DNA of 64,000 bases from Sphingobium fluviale (GTDB lineage: Bacteria > Pseudomonadota > Alphaproteobacteria > Sphingomonadales > Sphingomonadaceae), in assembly GCF_004122115.1 (NCBI RefSeq), contig NZ_SBKP01000009.1:62001-126000 (forward strand), in the 5' to 3' direction. Under the pieces are notes generated by a model. That model was given only the letters and a program-made list of their open reading frames with translations, did no database searches and was not told the DNA's origin. The position numbers and the translations under genes were made by a program. This document shows, one piece after another, positions 17,956 through 26,418 of the stretch (positions are counted from its first letter, which is position 1; every line of letters starts with the position of its first letter).

Positions 17956-18771
17956 TCAAAACAGGCCCATCGCCCGCATGCTGCTATGGCCCTCGGTGCC
18001 GATGATGATGTGATCAAGCACGGAGATGCCGAGGCGCTTGCCCGCCTCCAAGATGTTGCGGGTGACGGCGATGTCCTGCTTGCTGGGTTGGGGCGATCCG
18101 CTGGGGTGGTTGTGGACCAATATCAGCGAGGTCGAGCCGAGGTCTATCGCGCGGCGAATCACTTCCCGCGTATAGATCGCGGCCTGATCGACCGATCCGT
18201 CGGCCATATGTTCATCGCGGATGAGGATGTTGCGCGCATTGAGGTGAAGCACCCGCACCCGCTCGACTTTAAGGTGCGCCATGTCGGCCCTCAGATAATC
18301 GAGCAGCGCCTGCCAGCTTGAGAGGATCGGCTGTTGCGCTATCGGCGCGCGTAGCAGGCGCAACGCCGCCGCCTGCGCCATCTTCAGCGCTGCCGTGCTT
18401 GTTTCGCCCATGCCAGGATAGTTGCACAGCGCGTCCCAGTCTGCCGTCAGAACCCCATTAATGCCGCCGAAATGCGCGATAAGCGCCTTTGCCAGCGGTT
18501 TGGTGTCCCGGCGCGGGATAGCCAGCGCCAGCAGATATTCGACCAGCTCATGATCGAGCAGAGCCTCCGGCCCGCCCTCCGCCAAGCGTTGCCGCAGGCG
18601 GGCGCGATGGCCGGTGCCATGATGCGGGGCGGCCTTGTTGCCGCTCTCCTCGGCGGCGGAGCTAGCTTCGGGTAGTGCCCCGAAAAGCCCAGACGCAGCA
18701 TCAGGCGGGCGAAAGCCGGCGTCGTTCAGCCGTTCCGCTTGCATATCCTTTTTTGGCAAGTCACCATTCAT
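17956..18771 (-). CDS. radC: RadC/JAB-domain DNA repair family protein
   Basis: 271 residues from MNGDLPKKD (18771); an ATG at 18807 or 18744 is also possible. A helix-hairpin-helix-like region (GGINGVLTADWDALCNYPGMG) precedes the MPN/JAMM metalloprotease-like domain, with the metal motif HNHPSGSPQPSKQD and upstream EVIRRAIDL. RadC-family proteins are widespread and named for repair, but their biochemical role is unsettled. Chromosomal context with ordinary genes suggests the vertical copy, not a mobile-island one. Confidence 0.9.
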   Translation of the reverse strand: MNGDLPKKDMQAERLNDAGFRPPDAASGLFGALPEASSAAEESGNKAAPHHGTGHRARLRQRLAEGGPEALLDHELVEYLLALAIPRRDTKPLAKALIAHFGGINGVLTADWDALCNYPGMGETSTAALKMAQAAALRLLRAPIAQQPILSSWQALLDYLRADMAHLKVERVRVLHLNARNILIRDEHMADGSVDQAAIYTREVIRRAIDLGSTSLILVHNHPSGSPQPSKQDIAVTRNILEAGKRLGISVLDHIIIGTEGHSSMRAMGLF

Positions 18772-18823
18772 GTGTTGCTGGCTAGGCGTTGCTATATTTC
18801 CCCGCAAGGATATTTACCCTGTG

Positions 18824-21800
18824 ATGCGCGTTCCCACCACCATGAAAAGCCGCATAATCGCGCTGCTGGCTCTGGTGGTGATAGTGGCCATAGCGGTGCT
18901 GTGGGCAAGGCGCACACCGATAGCAGAGCACTATATCGAGCAGGCATTGGACGAGCGGGGCGTGCGCGCCAGCTATACCGTAAGCCAGATCGGATTGCGA
19001 ACGCAGCGGATCGAGAATCTGGTGCTGGGCGATCCCGCCCGCCCGGATCTCGTTGCGCGGTCTGTTGAGGTGGATATCGGCTATGGCTTGGCCGCGCCGC
19101 GTGTGGTGGCGGTGCGGGCGCGAGGGGTGCGGATCTTTGGGCATGCGGATGCGAAGGGTCTGCATCTGGGCGAGCTGGACAAGTTTCGTGATCCGAAATC
19201 GACCGCGCCGTTCAGCCTGCCGGACATCGCGCTGACGCTGGATGATGCGCGCGCGCGCATCGAAACGCCGCTGGGGCCGCTGGGGCTGATCATCAACGGC
19301 GCGGGCAATCTGCATGACGGCTTTGCCGGCAAGGCGGCGGCGCTGATGCGCGATGTGAAGGTTAGCGGGTGCGTTACTCCGCGCGTGACGGCCTATCTCG
19401 ATGTGCGGATGCGCGATGGCGGATCGCCGCATCTTTCCGGCCCGGTGCGGGCGGAAGCGCTGGGCTGTGCGGATGGGGCGGTGACGCTGGCTGGGCTGGT
19501 GCTGCGGCCCGATGTAATGCTCTCTCCCGCGCTGGACCGCTGGCAGGGCACTATCGGCGCGGAGGCACAGGCGGTGCGCGCCGGCAATGCTATCGGCACC
19601 GCGCCGCAACTGCGCCTGAGTTTCGACGGCAGCGCACAAGGCACGCGCGGCGGTGGCGCGTTGACGGCACAAGGGCTGGGCATGGAGGGAGTGGACGCGC
19701 GCGCGCTTCGCTCCATGGCTAGATCGGCTTCGTCGACGCCGGTCGGGCCATTGCTGGAGCGGCTGGCGGATGGGGTGGGCGCCTTGCATACCGATACCCG
19801 CCTCGAAAGCCGCTTCGCGTTCGATCAGCGGGGCAGCAAGGCCGCGTTGCAGATTAACGCGCTCTCGCTTAGCGGCGCGCGCGGCAGCCGTATTGCCCTG
19901 AGCGAGGGCGGGCGGATCGACCTGTCGCTACCCGACATGCGCTGGGCGCTGGCAGGTGGCATGACCAGCGGCGGGGGTGGCCTGCCGGAGATGGCGCTTC
20001 GGCTGCGGCCGGTGGCGGGCGGCGGCATGGCGGGCGAGATGTTTGTCCAGCCCTATGCGGCGGGCGATGCGCGGCTGGATATGGCCCCGGTGCGCTTTGC
20101 GGCGGGCGGGGGAGGCGCGACGCGGATTACGACGTCCTTCACGCTTGACGGGCCGATGCCCGATGGGCGGCTGCGCGGGCTGGCGATGCCGCTGATAGCG
20201 ACATGGGGGCCGCGCGGATTGATCGTGAACCCCGGCTGCGCGCCGGTGAGCTTCGGCAGCCTGAAGACCGGGAGCCTTATCCTTGAGCGCTATTCCGGGC
20301 GGGCCTGCCCGGTCGATGGCGGGATGCTCGTTTCGCGCGGGGGCGGGCTGGGCGGCGGCGTGGCGCTGGGGCAGACGAGCCTGACGGGGCGAATCGGCGA
20401 ATCGCCCATGCGGCTGGAGGCGCGCTCTGTCCGCTATGCCTTGCGCGATGGCTTTGCGCTCGCGGATGCCCGATTGCGCATGGGCGCGGGCGACGCGCCG
20501 GTGCTGCTCTCCGCAGCGCGGCTGGACGGGCGCCCAATGAAAGAGGGTGTCGGCGGATTGGCAAGCGGCATCGAGGCGAAGATCGGCACGGTGCCGCTGC
20601 TGGTGCGCGAGGGAAGCGCCACATGGGGTTTCGCCAACGGCGCACTGGCGCTCAAGGGGCGCATCCTCCTGCTGGATGATGCCACGCCCGATCGGTTCAA
20701 CCCGGTCGAGTCGGAGGATTTCCGCCTCACCCTCGCCAACGGGCGAATCGAGGCGGGTGGCAGCCTTCACCTGCCGGGGCGGGAGCGCCGCATTGCGAGT
20801 GTTTCCATCCGCCACATGCTGGATTCGGGTAGCGGCAGCGCGGAGTTCGATATCGGCTCGCTGCGCTTTGACAAGGCGCTCCAGCCCGACGAGATCACGC
20901 ATATCGCGCTCGGCGTCGTCGCCAATGTCGAGGGCACGGTAACGGGCGGGGGGCGGATTGCGTGGACACGCGACGGCGTGACCAGCACCGGCACTTTCGC
21001 CACCGAAGGCACCAATCTCGCCGCCGCGTTCGGCCCGGTTCGTGGCCTCTCGACGCGGGTGGAGTTTACCGACCTGCTCGGCCTCGTCACGGCCCCGACG
21101 CAGGAGATGCGCCTCGCTTCCATCAACCCCGGCGTAGAGGTGCGCGACGGGTTGATCCGCTATGCGCTGCTGCCGGGCCAGCGGGTGCGGATATTGGGCG
21201 GCGAGTGGCCGTTCGCGGGCGGCGCGCTCTCGATGCTGCCGACGGTGATGGACATGAGCGCCGAAAAGCCGCGCGCCATGACCTTCCGCGTCGTGGGCCT
21301 GCAGGCGGGCGCATTCATCCAGCTGATGGAGCTGGAGAATATCTCCGCCACCGGCACGTTCGACGGGCTGTTGCCGATGGTGTTCGATGCGGGCGGCGGG
21401 CGGATCGTCGGCGGCATCCTGACCGCGCGGCAATCGGGCATGCCGCCTTTGGTGCTCGATCATGTCGAGGGCGTCAGCATCCCGTGCGACCGCACCCGGC
21501 AAGGCGGCCGCCTCGCCTATGTGGGGCAGGTATCCAACGAGAATCTGGGGCGGATGGGGCGGCTGGCGTTCGATGCGCTGAAAGACCTGCAATATAAGTG
21601 CCTCACCATCCTGATGGATGGCGCCATCGACGGCGAAGTGGTGACGCAGGTGGCGTTCAACGGCGTCAACCGGGGTGAGCTTTCCAGTGTGCCCAGGCCG
21701 ATTGCGCAGCAATTCGTCGGCCTGCCGTTCATCTTCAACATCAAGATAAGCGCGCCGTTTCGTGGGCTGATCAATACCGCGCGTTCCTTCACCGACCCAA

Positions 21801-21910
21801 GCCTGCTGATCCAACAGCATATGGGAGACAGCTTCACGCCGGTGAAGCGGAATATGCTTGCCGTTCAGCCCAACGAAAGCCAGACTATGCCATTAGGGGA
21901 ACAGAAATGA
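18824..21910 (+). CDS. ydbH: YdbH-family AsmA-like intermembrane transport protein
   Basis: 1028 residues from MRVPTTMKSRIIALLAL; a GTG three bases earlier and ATG at 18842 are alternatives. One N-terminal membrane anchor (about 8-27) is followed by a very long beta-rich periplasmic region. The C-terminal part (SATGTFDGLLPMVFDAGGGRI and FNGVNRGELSS) matches the YdbH/dicarboxylate-transport domain. In enterobacteria YdbH, with TamB and YhdP, carries phospholipids to the outer membrane. The next two genes are the ynbE and ydbL partners, joined by ATGA overlaps, which supports the call. Confidence 0.85.
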   Translation: MRVPTTMKSRIIALLALVVIVAIAVLWARRTPIAEHYIEQALDERGVRASYTVSQIGLRTQRIENLVLGDPARPDLVARSVEVDIGYGLAAPRVVAVRARGVRIFGHADAKGLHLGELDKFRDPKSTAPFSLPDIALTLDDARARIETPLGPLGLIINGAGNLHDGFAGKAAALMRDVKVSGCVTPRVTAYLDVRMRDGGSPHLSGPVRAEALGCADGAVTLAGLVLRPDVMLSPALDRWQGTIGAEAQAVRAGNAIGTAPQLRLSFDGSAQGTRGGGALTAQGLGMEGVDARALRSMARSASSTPVGPLLERLADGVGALHTDTRLESRFAFDQRGSKAALQINALSLSGARGSRIALSEGGRIDLSLPDMRWALAGGMTSGGGGLPEMALRLRPVAGGGMAGEMFVQPYAAGDARLDMAPVRFAAGGGGATRITTSFTLDGPMPDGRLRGLAMPLIATWGPRGLIVNPGCAPVSFGSLKTGSLILERYSGRACPVDGGMLVSRGGGLGGGVALGQTSLTGRIGESPMRLEARSVRYALRDGFALADARLRMGAGDAPVLLSAARLDGRPMKEGVGGLASGIEAKIGTVPLLVREGSATWGFANGALALKGRILLLDDATPDRFNPVESEDFRLTLANGRIEAGGSLHLPGRERRIASVSIRHMLDSGSGSAEFDIGSLRFDKALQPDEITHIALGVVANVEGTVTGGGRIAWTRDGVTSTGTFATEGTNLAAAFGPVRGLSTRVEFTDLLGLVTAPTQEMRLASINPGVEVRDGLIRYALLPGQRVRILGGEWPFAGGALSMLPTVMDMSAEKPRAMTFRVVGLQAGAFIQLMELENISATGTFDGLLPMVFDAGGGRIVGGILTARQSGMPPLVLDHVEGVSIPCDRTRQGGRLAYVGQVSNENLGRMGRLAFDALKDLQYKCLTILMDGAIDGEVVTQVAFNGVNRGELSSVPRPIAQQFVGLPFIFNIKISAPFRGLINTARSFTDPSLLIQQHMGDSFTPVKRNMLAVQPNESQTMPLGEQK

Positions 21911-22128
21911 TCGACGAAGTGGGCGAGGGAGATGCCGGTCGGATGGCTGGAAAGGCGTTGGGTATCATGGCGCTCTGCCTGTTTGCGGGCGGATGCATCA
22001 CGGTGAAGGCGCCGGACAAGCCGATCGAGATCAACCTCAACGTGAAAGTGCAGCAGGAAGTGATCGTGCGCCTTCAGAAAGACGCGCAGGATCTCATCCA
22101 GAGTAACCCGGAGCTATTTCCAGTATGA
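21907..22128 (+). CDS. ynbE: YnbE-family small lipoprotein
   Basis: 73 residues; a start at 21943 would give 61. A hydrophobic segment ends in LFAGGC, a lipobox-like site, followed by APDKPIEINLNVKVQQEVIV, the YnbE core. YnbE is reported to act with YdbH at the outer membrane as part of a lipid-transport bridge. ATG overlaps the ydbH stop, and the TGA overlaps the ydbL start. Confidence 0.85.
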   Translation: MIDEVGEGDAGRMAGKALGIMALCLFAGGCITVKAPDKPIEINLNVKVQQEVIVRLQKDAQDLIQSNPELFPV

Positions 22129-22520
22129 CACGCAAGACCCTTATCATCGCCGCCGCGCTGGGCGCACTTGCCGCAGGCGCATTTCTCGCCGCCCCCGCGC
22201 GCGCGCAGGGCGCGGTAGCGCAGGCAATGGCCTCCGGCGCTGTGGGCGAGCAGTCCGACGGCTATCTCGGCATTGCCGGATCGGTGAGCGACGCGGTGCG
22301 CGAAGAGGTGAACGCCATCAACATCAAGCGCCGCGCCGCCTATACCGATCTGGCTGCCAAGCGCGGTGTTACCGTGGCGGATATGGCGGCGGCCACCGGC
22401 TGTCAGACCCTTGCCAACCGGGTGAAGCCGGGGCAGGCCTATCGCATCGGCACCGGCGCGTGGCAGACAAGGGGCAGCGCCCCCATCGCCCTGCCGGATT
22501 ATTGCGCGACGGCGGGGTGA
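22125..22520 (+). CDS. ydbL: YdbL-family periplasmic protein (DUF1318)
   Basis: 131 residues. Signal peptide ends near APARAQG. The core has GEQSDGYLGIAG, EEVNAINIKRRAAYTDLAAK and a C-terminal VKPGQAYRIGTGAWQ, matching the YdbL pattern. YdbL is thought to modulate the YdbH-YnbE bridge. Last gene of the three-gene operon. Confidence 0.83.
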   Translation: MTRKTLIIAAALGALAAGAFLAAPARAQGAVAQAMASGAVGEQSDGYLGIAGSVSDAVREEVNAINIKRRAAYTDLAAKRGVTVADMAAATGCQTLANRVKPGQAYRIGTGAWQTRGSAPIALPDYCATAG

Positions 22521-22673
22521 TTTGCCGGGCGGCGGGGTGGCGTGCGTATGAAGTGTGCGGCGCACCATCACCCCGGTTGACTTGATCTCCTACCCTTTCT
22601 AAACGGGCCGCGCCTTGACGGGTGCGGCTTTTGCGTTTCAAGCGTTGTATTTCCGGTAGCATGCTGGAGAAGG

Positions 22674-23003
22674 ATGGCTGAAATGACGGAAAACGGACCT
22701 GGGCAAGACCCTGTTGGCGAAGACCCGCGCGTTGCGTCGCTCAAAGAGCGAATCGAGCAAGTCGAGCGGGCCGAGCGGATCAGGACCGGCCAGCGCGATG
22801 AACAGGCGGATGCAAACACCCGCCTCGGCAATCGGGTTCTGGCGGAACTGATCGGGGGGATTGCCGGCGGTGCGCTGGTGGGATGGGTTTTGGACCACTT
22901 CCTCGGCACGCAGCCCTGGCTCCTGCTGGTTTTCCTCTTTCTGGGGATCATTGTGGCCTTCAGGAATATCTACAGGATTTCGATGCAGCGCCCGAAGGAA
23001 TAA
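22674..23003 (+). CDS. atpI: ATP synthase-associated protein AtpI
   Basis: 109 residues. A charged N-terminal part rich in Glu and Arg precedes two membrane segments (GGIAGGALVGWVLDHFLG and LLLVFLFLGIIVAFRNIYR), the AtpI/Atp1 layout. AtpI helps assemble the c-ring and may aid Mg uptake. It heads the F0 operon, as expected. Confidence 0.88.
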   Translation: MAEMTENGPGQDPVGEDPRVASLKERIEQVERAERIRTGQRDEQADANTRLGNRVLAELIGGIAGGALVGWVLDHFLGTQPWLLLVFLFLGIIVAFRNIYRISMQRPKE

Positions 23004-23049
23004 GGGCGCTTTCGTCGCAGGCATATTTTGAGTGGTTTAGGGGCTAAGC

Positions 23050-23838
23050 GTGGCAGCAGAATCCGGCAAAATCGACCCGATGCACCAGTTTGCGATCGAG
23101 CCCTTGTTCGGCACCGATCAACTGGCGCTGGGCGGCTACAACATTGCCTTCACCAACAGCGCGCTATGGATGGTCATCACCGCCGTGGTGCTGTGGATCT
23201 TCGTTGCGGGCGGCATGAAGCGCCAGCTCGTGCCCGGCCGCTGGCAGATGGCGGTGGAGTTCTTCACCGGCTTCATCAACAAGCTGATGATGGAAAATGT
23301 CGGCGAAGCGGGCAAGAAATATGTGCCCTACGTCTTCTCCATCTTCATGTTCATCCTGATGGCGAACCTGCTGGGCCTGCTGCCCATTGGCATTTTCGGC
23401 CTGCATCCCTTCACCCCCACCAGCCATTTCACCGTTACCGGCGTGCTCGCGATCATGAGCTTCTCGATCGTGCTGATCGTCGGTTTCTGGAAGCATGGCC
23501 TGCATTTCTTCTCGCTGTTCGTGCCGCATGGTACGCCGCTGCCGATGATCCCGGTGATCTTCCCGATCGAGCTGGTATCGTTCCTCGTGCGCCCGTTCTC
23601 GCTCGGCCTGCGGTTGTTCGTCGCGATGACGGCGGGCCACGTGCTGCTGAAAGTGCTGGCGGGTTTCGTCATCAACTCGACCAATGCGGGCGCAGGCTAT
23701 GGCGCGCTGGTCGGCATCCCCAGCTTCACGTTGATGATCGGCATCAGCGCATTGGAAATGCTGGTCGCCTGCATCCAGGCCTATGTTTTCGCCCTGCTCA
23801 CGTCGCTCTACATCAACGACGCCGAGCATCTTCACTGA
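23050..23838 (+). CDS. atpB: ATP synthase F0 subunit a
   Basis: 262 residues with a GTG start at 23050. Membrane helices include the essential arginine helix SFLVRPFSLGLRLFVAMTAGH. It forms the proton half-channels next to the c-ring. Position between atpI and atpE is the standard order. F1 genes are not in the window, as usual in alphaproteobacteria. Confidence 0.96.
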   Translation: MAAESGKIDPMHQFAIEPLFGTDQLALGGYNIAFTNSALWMVITAVVLWIFVAGGMKRQLVPGRWQMAVEFFTGFINKLMMENVGEAGKKYVPYVFSIFMFILMANLLGLLPIGIFGLHPFTPTSHFTVTGVLAIMSFSIVLIVGFWKHGLHFFSLFVPHGTPLPMIPVIFPIELVSFLVRPFSLGLRLFVAMTAGHVLLKVLAGFVINSTNAGAGYGALVGIPSFTLMIGISALEMLVACIQAYVFALLTSLYINDAEHLH

Positions 23839-23883
23839 GTTCCCATCCATCTTCCAATAGAGTTTAGAAAAGGAGTTATCATT

Positions 23884-24111
23884 ATGGACGCAGAAGCCGC
23901 AAAGCTGATCGGTGCCGGTCTCGCAGCAATCGGTGCGGGCATGGCCGCACTCGGCGTGGGCAATGTCTTCGGCTCGTTCCTTGAGAGCGCGCTGCGCAAC
24001 CCCTCGGCCGCTGATGGCCAGCAGGGCCGCCTCTTCATCGGCTTCGCCGCTGCCGAGCTTCTCGGCCTGCTGGCGTTCGTTGTGTCGATGATCCTGATCT
24101 TCGTCGCCTGA
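23884..24111 (+). CDS. atpE: ATP synthase F0 subunit c
   Basis: 75 residues, a two-helix hairpin. Helix 1 is glycine-rich (IGAGLAAIGAGMAALGVG), the polar loop is ALRNPSA, and helix 2 carries the proton-binding Glu in FAAAELLGLLAFV. No Na-binding pattern is seen, so a proton ring is expected. A strong AAAAGGAG ribosome site suits the high c-subunit copy number. Confidence 0.96.
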   Translation: MDAEAAKLIGAGLAAIGAGMAALGVGNVFGSFLESALRNPSAADGQQGRLFIGFAAAELLGLLAFVVSMILIFVA

Positions 24112-24193
24112 TTTACGCGGCGATTAAGAATATGGCGGGGTGGGCGAACACACGCCCACCCGCTCCACGGTTTGACTTAACGGGACGGGTGCA

Positions 24194-24685
24194 ATGCCTC
24201 AGATAGCCCAGTTGGCCGCGACATACAGCTCCCAGATCTTCTGGCTGTTGCTGACGTTCGGCTTCGTGTTCTTCGTGATCGGCCTGGGCATGGTGCCCAA
24301 GGTGCAATCGACGGTCGATGCGCGCGACGCAAAGATCGCCGATGATCTCGCCACCGCCAAGGCGAGCTTCGCCCGCGCGGACGAGCTGGAAGAGCAGAAC
24401 CGCGCCCGTGATGCCGAGGCCCGCGCCAACGCGCAGGCTATCGTCGCCGCGGCCAAGGCCAAGGCGGCCAAGGACGCGGAAAAGAAGGTCGCGACCGAGG
24501 ACAAGAAAATCGCCGCCAAGCTCGCGGAAGCGGAAGACGCCATTCGCGCTGCATCCGCCAAGGCTCTGGCCGAGATAGAGGCGGTGTCTGCCGAGGCGGC
24601 GCAGGATATGGTCGCCCGCATTTCCGGCGCTTCGGTGTCTGCGGCGGACGCGAAAAAGGCAGTAAAGGCGGCGCTCAATGGCTGA
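24194..24685 (+). CDS. atpG: ATP synthase F0 subunit b'
   Basis: 163 residues. One N-terminal membrane helix (about 13-36) is followed by a long Ala/Lys/Glu-rich coiled coil. The paired, divergent b' and b genes are typical of alphaproteobacteria and phototrophs, where a b/b' heterodimer forms the stator. It overlaps the next gene by eight bases. Confidence 0.9.
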   Translation: MPQIAQLAATYSSQIFWLLLTFGFVFFVIGLGMVPKVQSTVDARDAKIADDLATAKASFARADELEEQNRARDAEARANAQAIVAAAKAKAAKDAEKKVATEDKKIAAKLAEAEDAIRAASAKALAEIEAVSAEAAQDMVARISGASVSAADAKKAVKAALNG

Positions 24686-25277
24686 GGAAGCAAACCACAT
24701 GGCCCCGGCTGTCGACGCGCACGGCGCTGTTGCGGAAACGCATGCCACCACCGAGGCGCATCACGCGCCCGATCCGGCGATTGGCGGCGCGGGTGGCTAT
24801 CTCAACGCCACCACGGTTGTCAGCTTCGCGATGCTGGTGTTCATCGCCGTGCTGATCTGGAAAAAGGTGCCTGCCCTGCTTGGCAAGGCGCTCGATGGCC
24901 AGATTGCGGGCATCCGCAGCCAGCTGGATGAAGCCGCCAAGCTGCGCGCCGAAGCGGAAGCGCTGAAGGCCGAGTATCAGAAGAAGCTCGCCGGGGCGGA
25001 AAAAGAGGCGGAAGCCCTGCGCGCCCGCGCCGAGGATGAGGCCGCCAATATGGTTGCCGAAGCCAAGACCGCGACCGCCAATCTGGTCAAGCGCCGTCAG
25101 AAGATGGCCGAAGACAAGATCGCCGCCGCCGAGCGCGCCGCCATTGCGGACATTCGTGCGAAAGCCGTGACCGCCGCGACCAGCGCCGCTGCCGCGCTGA
25201 TCGCTGGCAACCACGATGCCAAGGCCGACAAGGCGATGGTCGATGGCGCGATCAAGGGGCTGAGCAGCCTCAACTGA
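24678..25277 (+). CDS. atpF: ATP synthase F0 subunit b
   Basis: 199 residues. A His/Ala-rich N-terminal extension of about 45 residues precedes the single membrane helix (ATTVVSFAMLVFIAVLIW) and a coiled-coil stator arm. Such an extension is longer than in enterobacterial subunit b. Last gene of the operon, followed by a terminator. Confidence 0.92.
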   Translation: MAEEANHMAPAVDAHGAVAETHATTEAHHAPDPAIGGAGGYLNATTVVSFAMLVFIAVLIWKKVPALLGKALDGQIAGIRSQLDEAAKLRAEAEALKAEYQKKLAGAEKEAEALRARAEDEAANMVAEAKTATANLVKRRQKMAEDKIAAAERAAIADIRAKAVTAATSAAAALIAGNHDAKADKAMVDGAIKGLSSLN

Positions 25278-25304
25278 GGCAGTTGACGCTTCCTGTCGAA
25301 GTTC

Positions 25305-25348
25305 AAAAACGGGTCGATGCGCCGGGCGGGCGGTCGGCCCGTTTTTTT
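25305..25348 (+). terminator. Rho-independent terminator of the F0 operon
   Basis: AAAAACGGGTCG (25305-25316) pairs with CGGCCCGTTTTT (25335-25346), one G-T wobble, GC-rich loop, with seven T at 25342-25348. It lies 28 bases after atpF. Confidence 0.88.
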
Positions 25349-25451
25349 GTGTGCCCGGCCAGCGCCAGCCATGAAAGGGCTTGTCGCGCCGCCCCCACAG
25401 GATAGTGTGGTGCCAGGGGGCTGGTCATTGACTGAGCGAAAGGCAATCCTG

Positions 25452-26342
25452 ATGTGCGATGAAATCTCCGAAGCTGAAAACGAACGCTGGATGCAGGGAC
25501 GCGCGTTTGGTCGCCGTGAATTCGCAGGGCTGGGCGCCAGTGCCTCCGTCGCCATGATGATGCCGGGCGCCGCAATGGCGGCAAGTAGCGCCACGCAGGC
25601 GGCGGTCACGGCCACCACCGTCTCTATCCCCACGGCCGATGGCACCGCCGACGCCTATTTCGTGCACCCGGCGAAAGGGCGACACCCCGCCGTCATCCTG
25701 TGGCCGGATATTGCCGGTTTGCGTGAAGCCTATCAGGTTATGGGCACTCATCTGGCGCAGGCGGGCTATGCGGTGCTGGTGGTCAACCAATATTACCGCT
25801 CCGCCAAGGCGCCGATCATGAACTCCCTTGCCGAATGGCGGACGGAGGAGGGGCAGGCGCGCCTAAAGCCGATGATCGCGGCGATCACCCCTGCTGGAAC
25901 GAGCGCGGACGCAGGGTCTTTTGTCGACTGGCTCGCCAAACAGCCCGCCGTAGACGCCAAGCGCAAGATGGGCAGCAGCGGCTATTGCATGGGCGGGGCG
26001 TTCACGTTCCGCACAGCGGCGGCGCGGCCGGATCATGTGGGCGCAATAGCTTCCTTCCATGGCGGCGGCCTTGTCAAGGAGGCGGCGGATAGCCCGCACC
26101 TCCTGCTGCCCAAAATGAAGGCTCAGCTGTTGGTCGCGGTCGCGCAGAATGACGACGCGCGAGAGCCTGCCACCAAGGATGCGCTGCGCGATGCGGCAAA
26201 GGCGGCAGGGCGCACGGCGGAGATCGAGGTCTATCCCGCGCAACATGGCTGGTGCACCATCGACGCGCCGGTCTATGACAAGGAGCAGGCCGAGAGGGCA
26301 TGGGGCCGGATGCTGGCCATGTTCAGGCAAGCGCTGACCTGA
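25452..26342 (+). CDS. Tat-exported dienelactone hydrolase family protein
   Basis: 296 residues. N-terminal FGRREFAGLGASASVAM is a twin-arginine signal with cleavage near AMAAS. The alpha/beta-hydrolase domain has the dienelactone-hydrolase nucleophile Cys179 in GSSGYCMGGAF and a catalytic His in YPAQHGWC. Clan members hydrolyse lactones and esters. The substrate is unknown, and periplasmic location argues against a chlorocatechol-pathway role. It is isolated after the F0 terminator, 76 bases before uvrC. Confidence 0.85.
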   Translation: MCDEISEAENERWMQGRAFGRREFAGLGASASVAMMMPGAAMAASSATQAAVTATTVSIPTADGTADAYFVHPAKGRHPAVILWPDIAGLREAYQVMGTHLAQAGYAVLVVNQYYRSAKAPIMNSLAEWRTEEGQARLKPMIAAITPAGTSADAGSFVDWLAKQPAVDAKRKMGSSGYCMGGAFTFRTAAARPDHVGAIASFHGGGLVKEAADSPHLLLPKMKAQLLVAVAQNDDAREPATKDALRDAAKAAGRTAEIEVYPAQHGWCTIDAPVYDKEQAERAWGRMLAMFRQALT

Positions 26343-26418
26343 CATTGGAGGCTTGCGGCAGCGTCCGGCCCGTCGGATCGGGCTGGGCAAACGGGTGTTG
26401 GACTCCTACATAACGCTC

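Noticed and set aside
19928-21820. 630-codon minus-strand open frame
   Set aside because: Antisense to ydbH, which is supported by its operon partners and membrane anchor.
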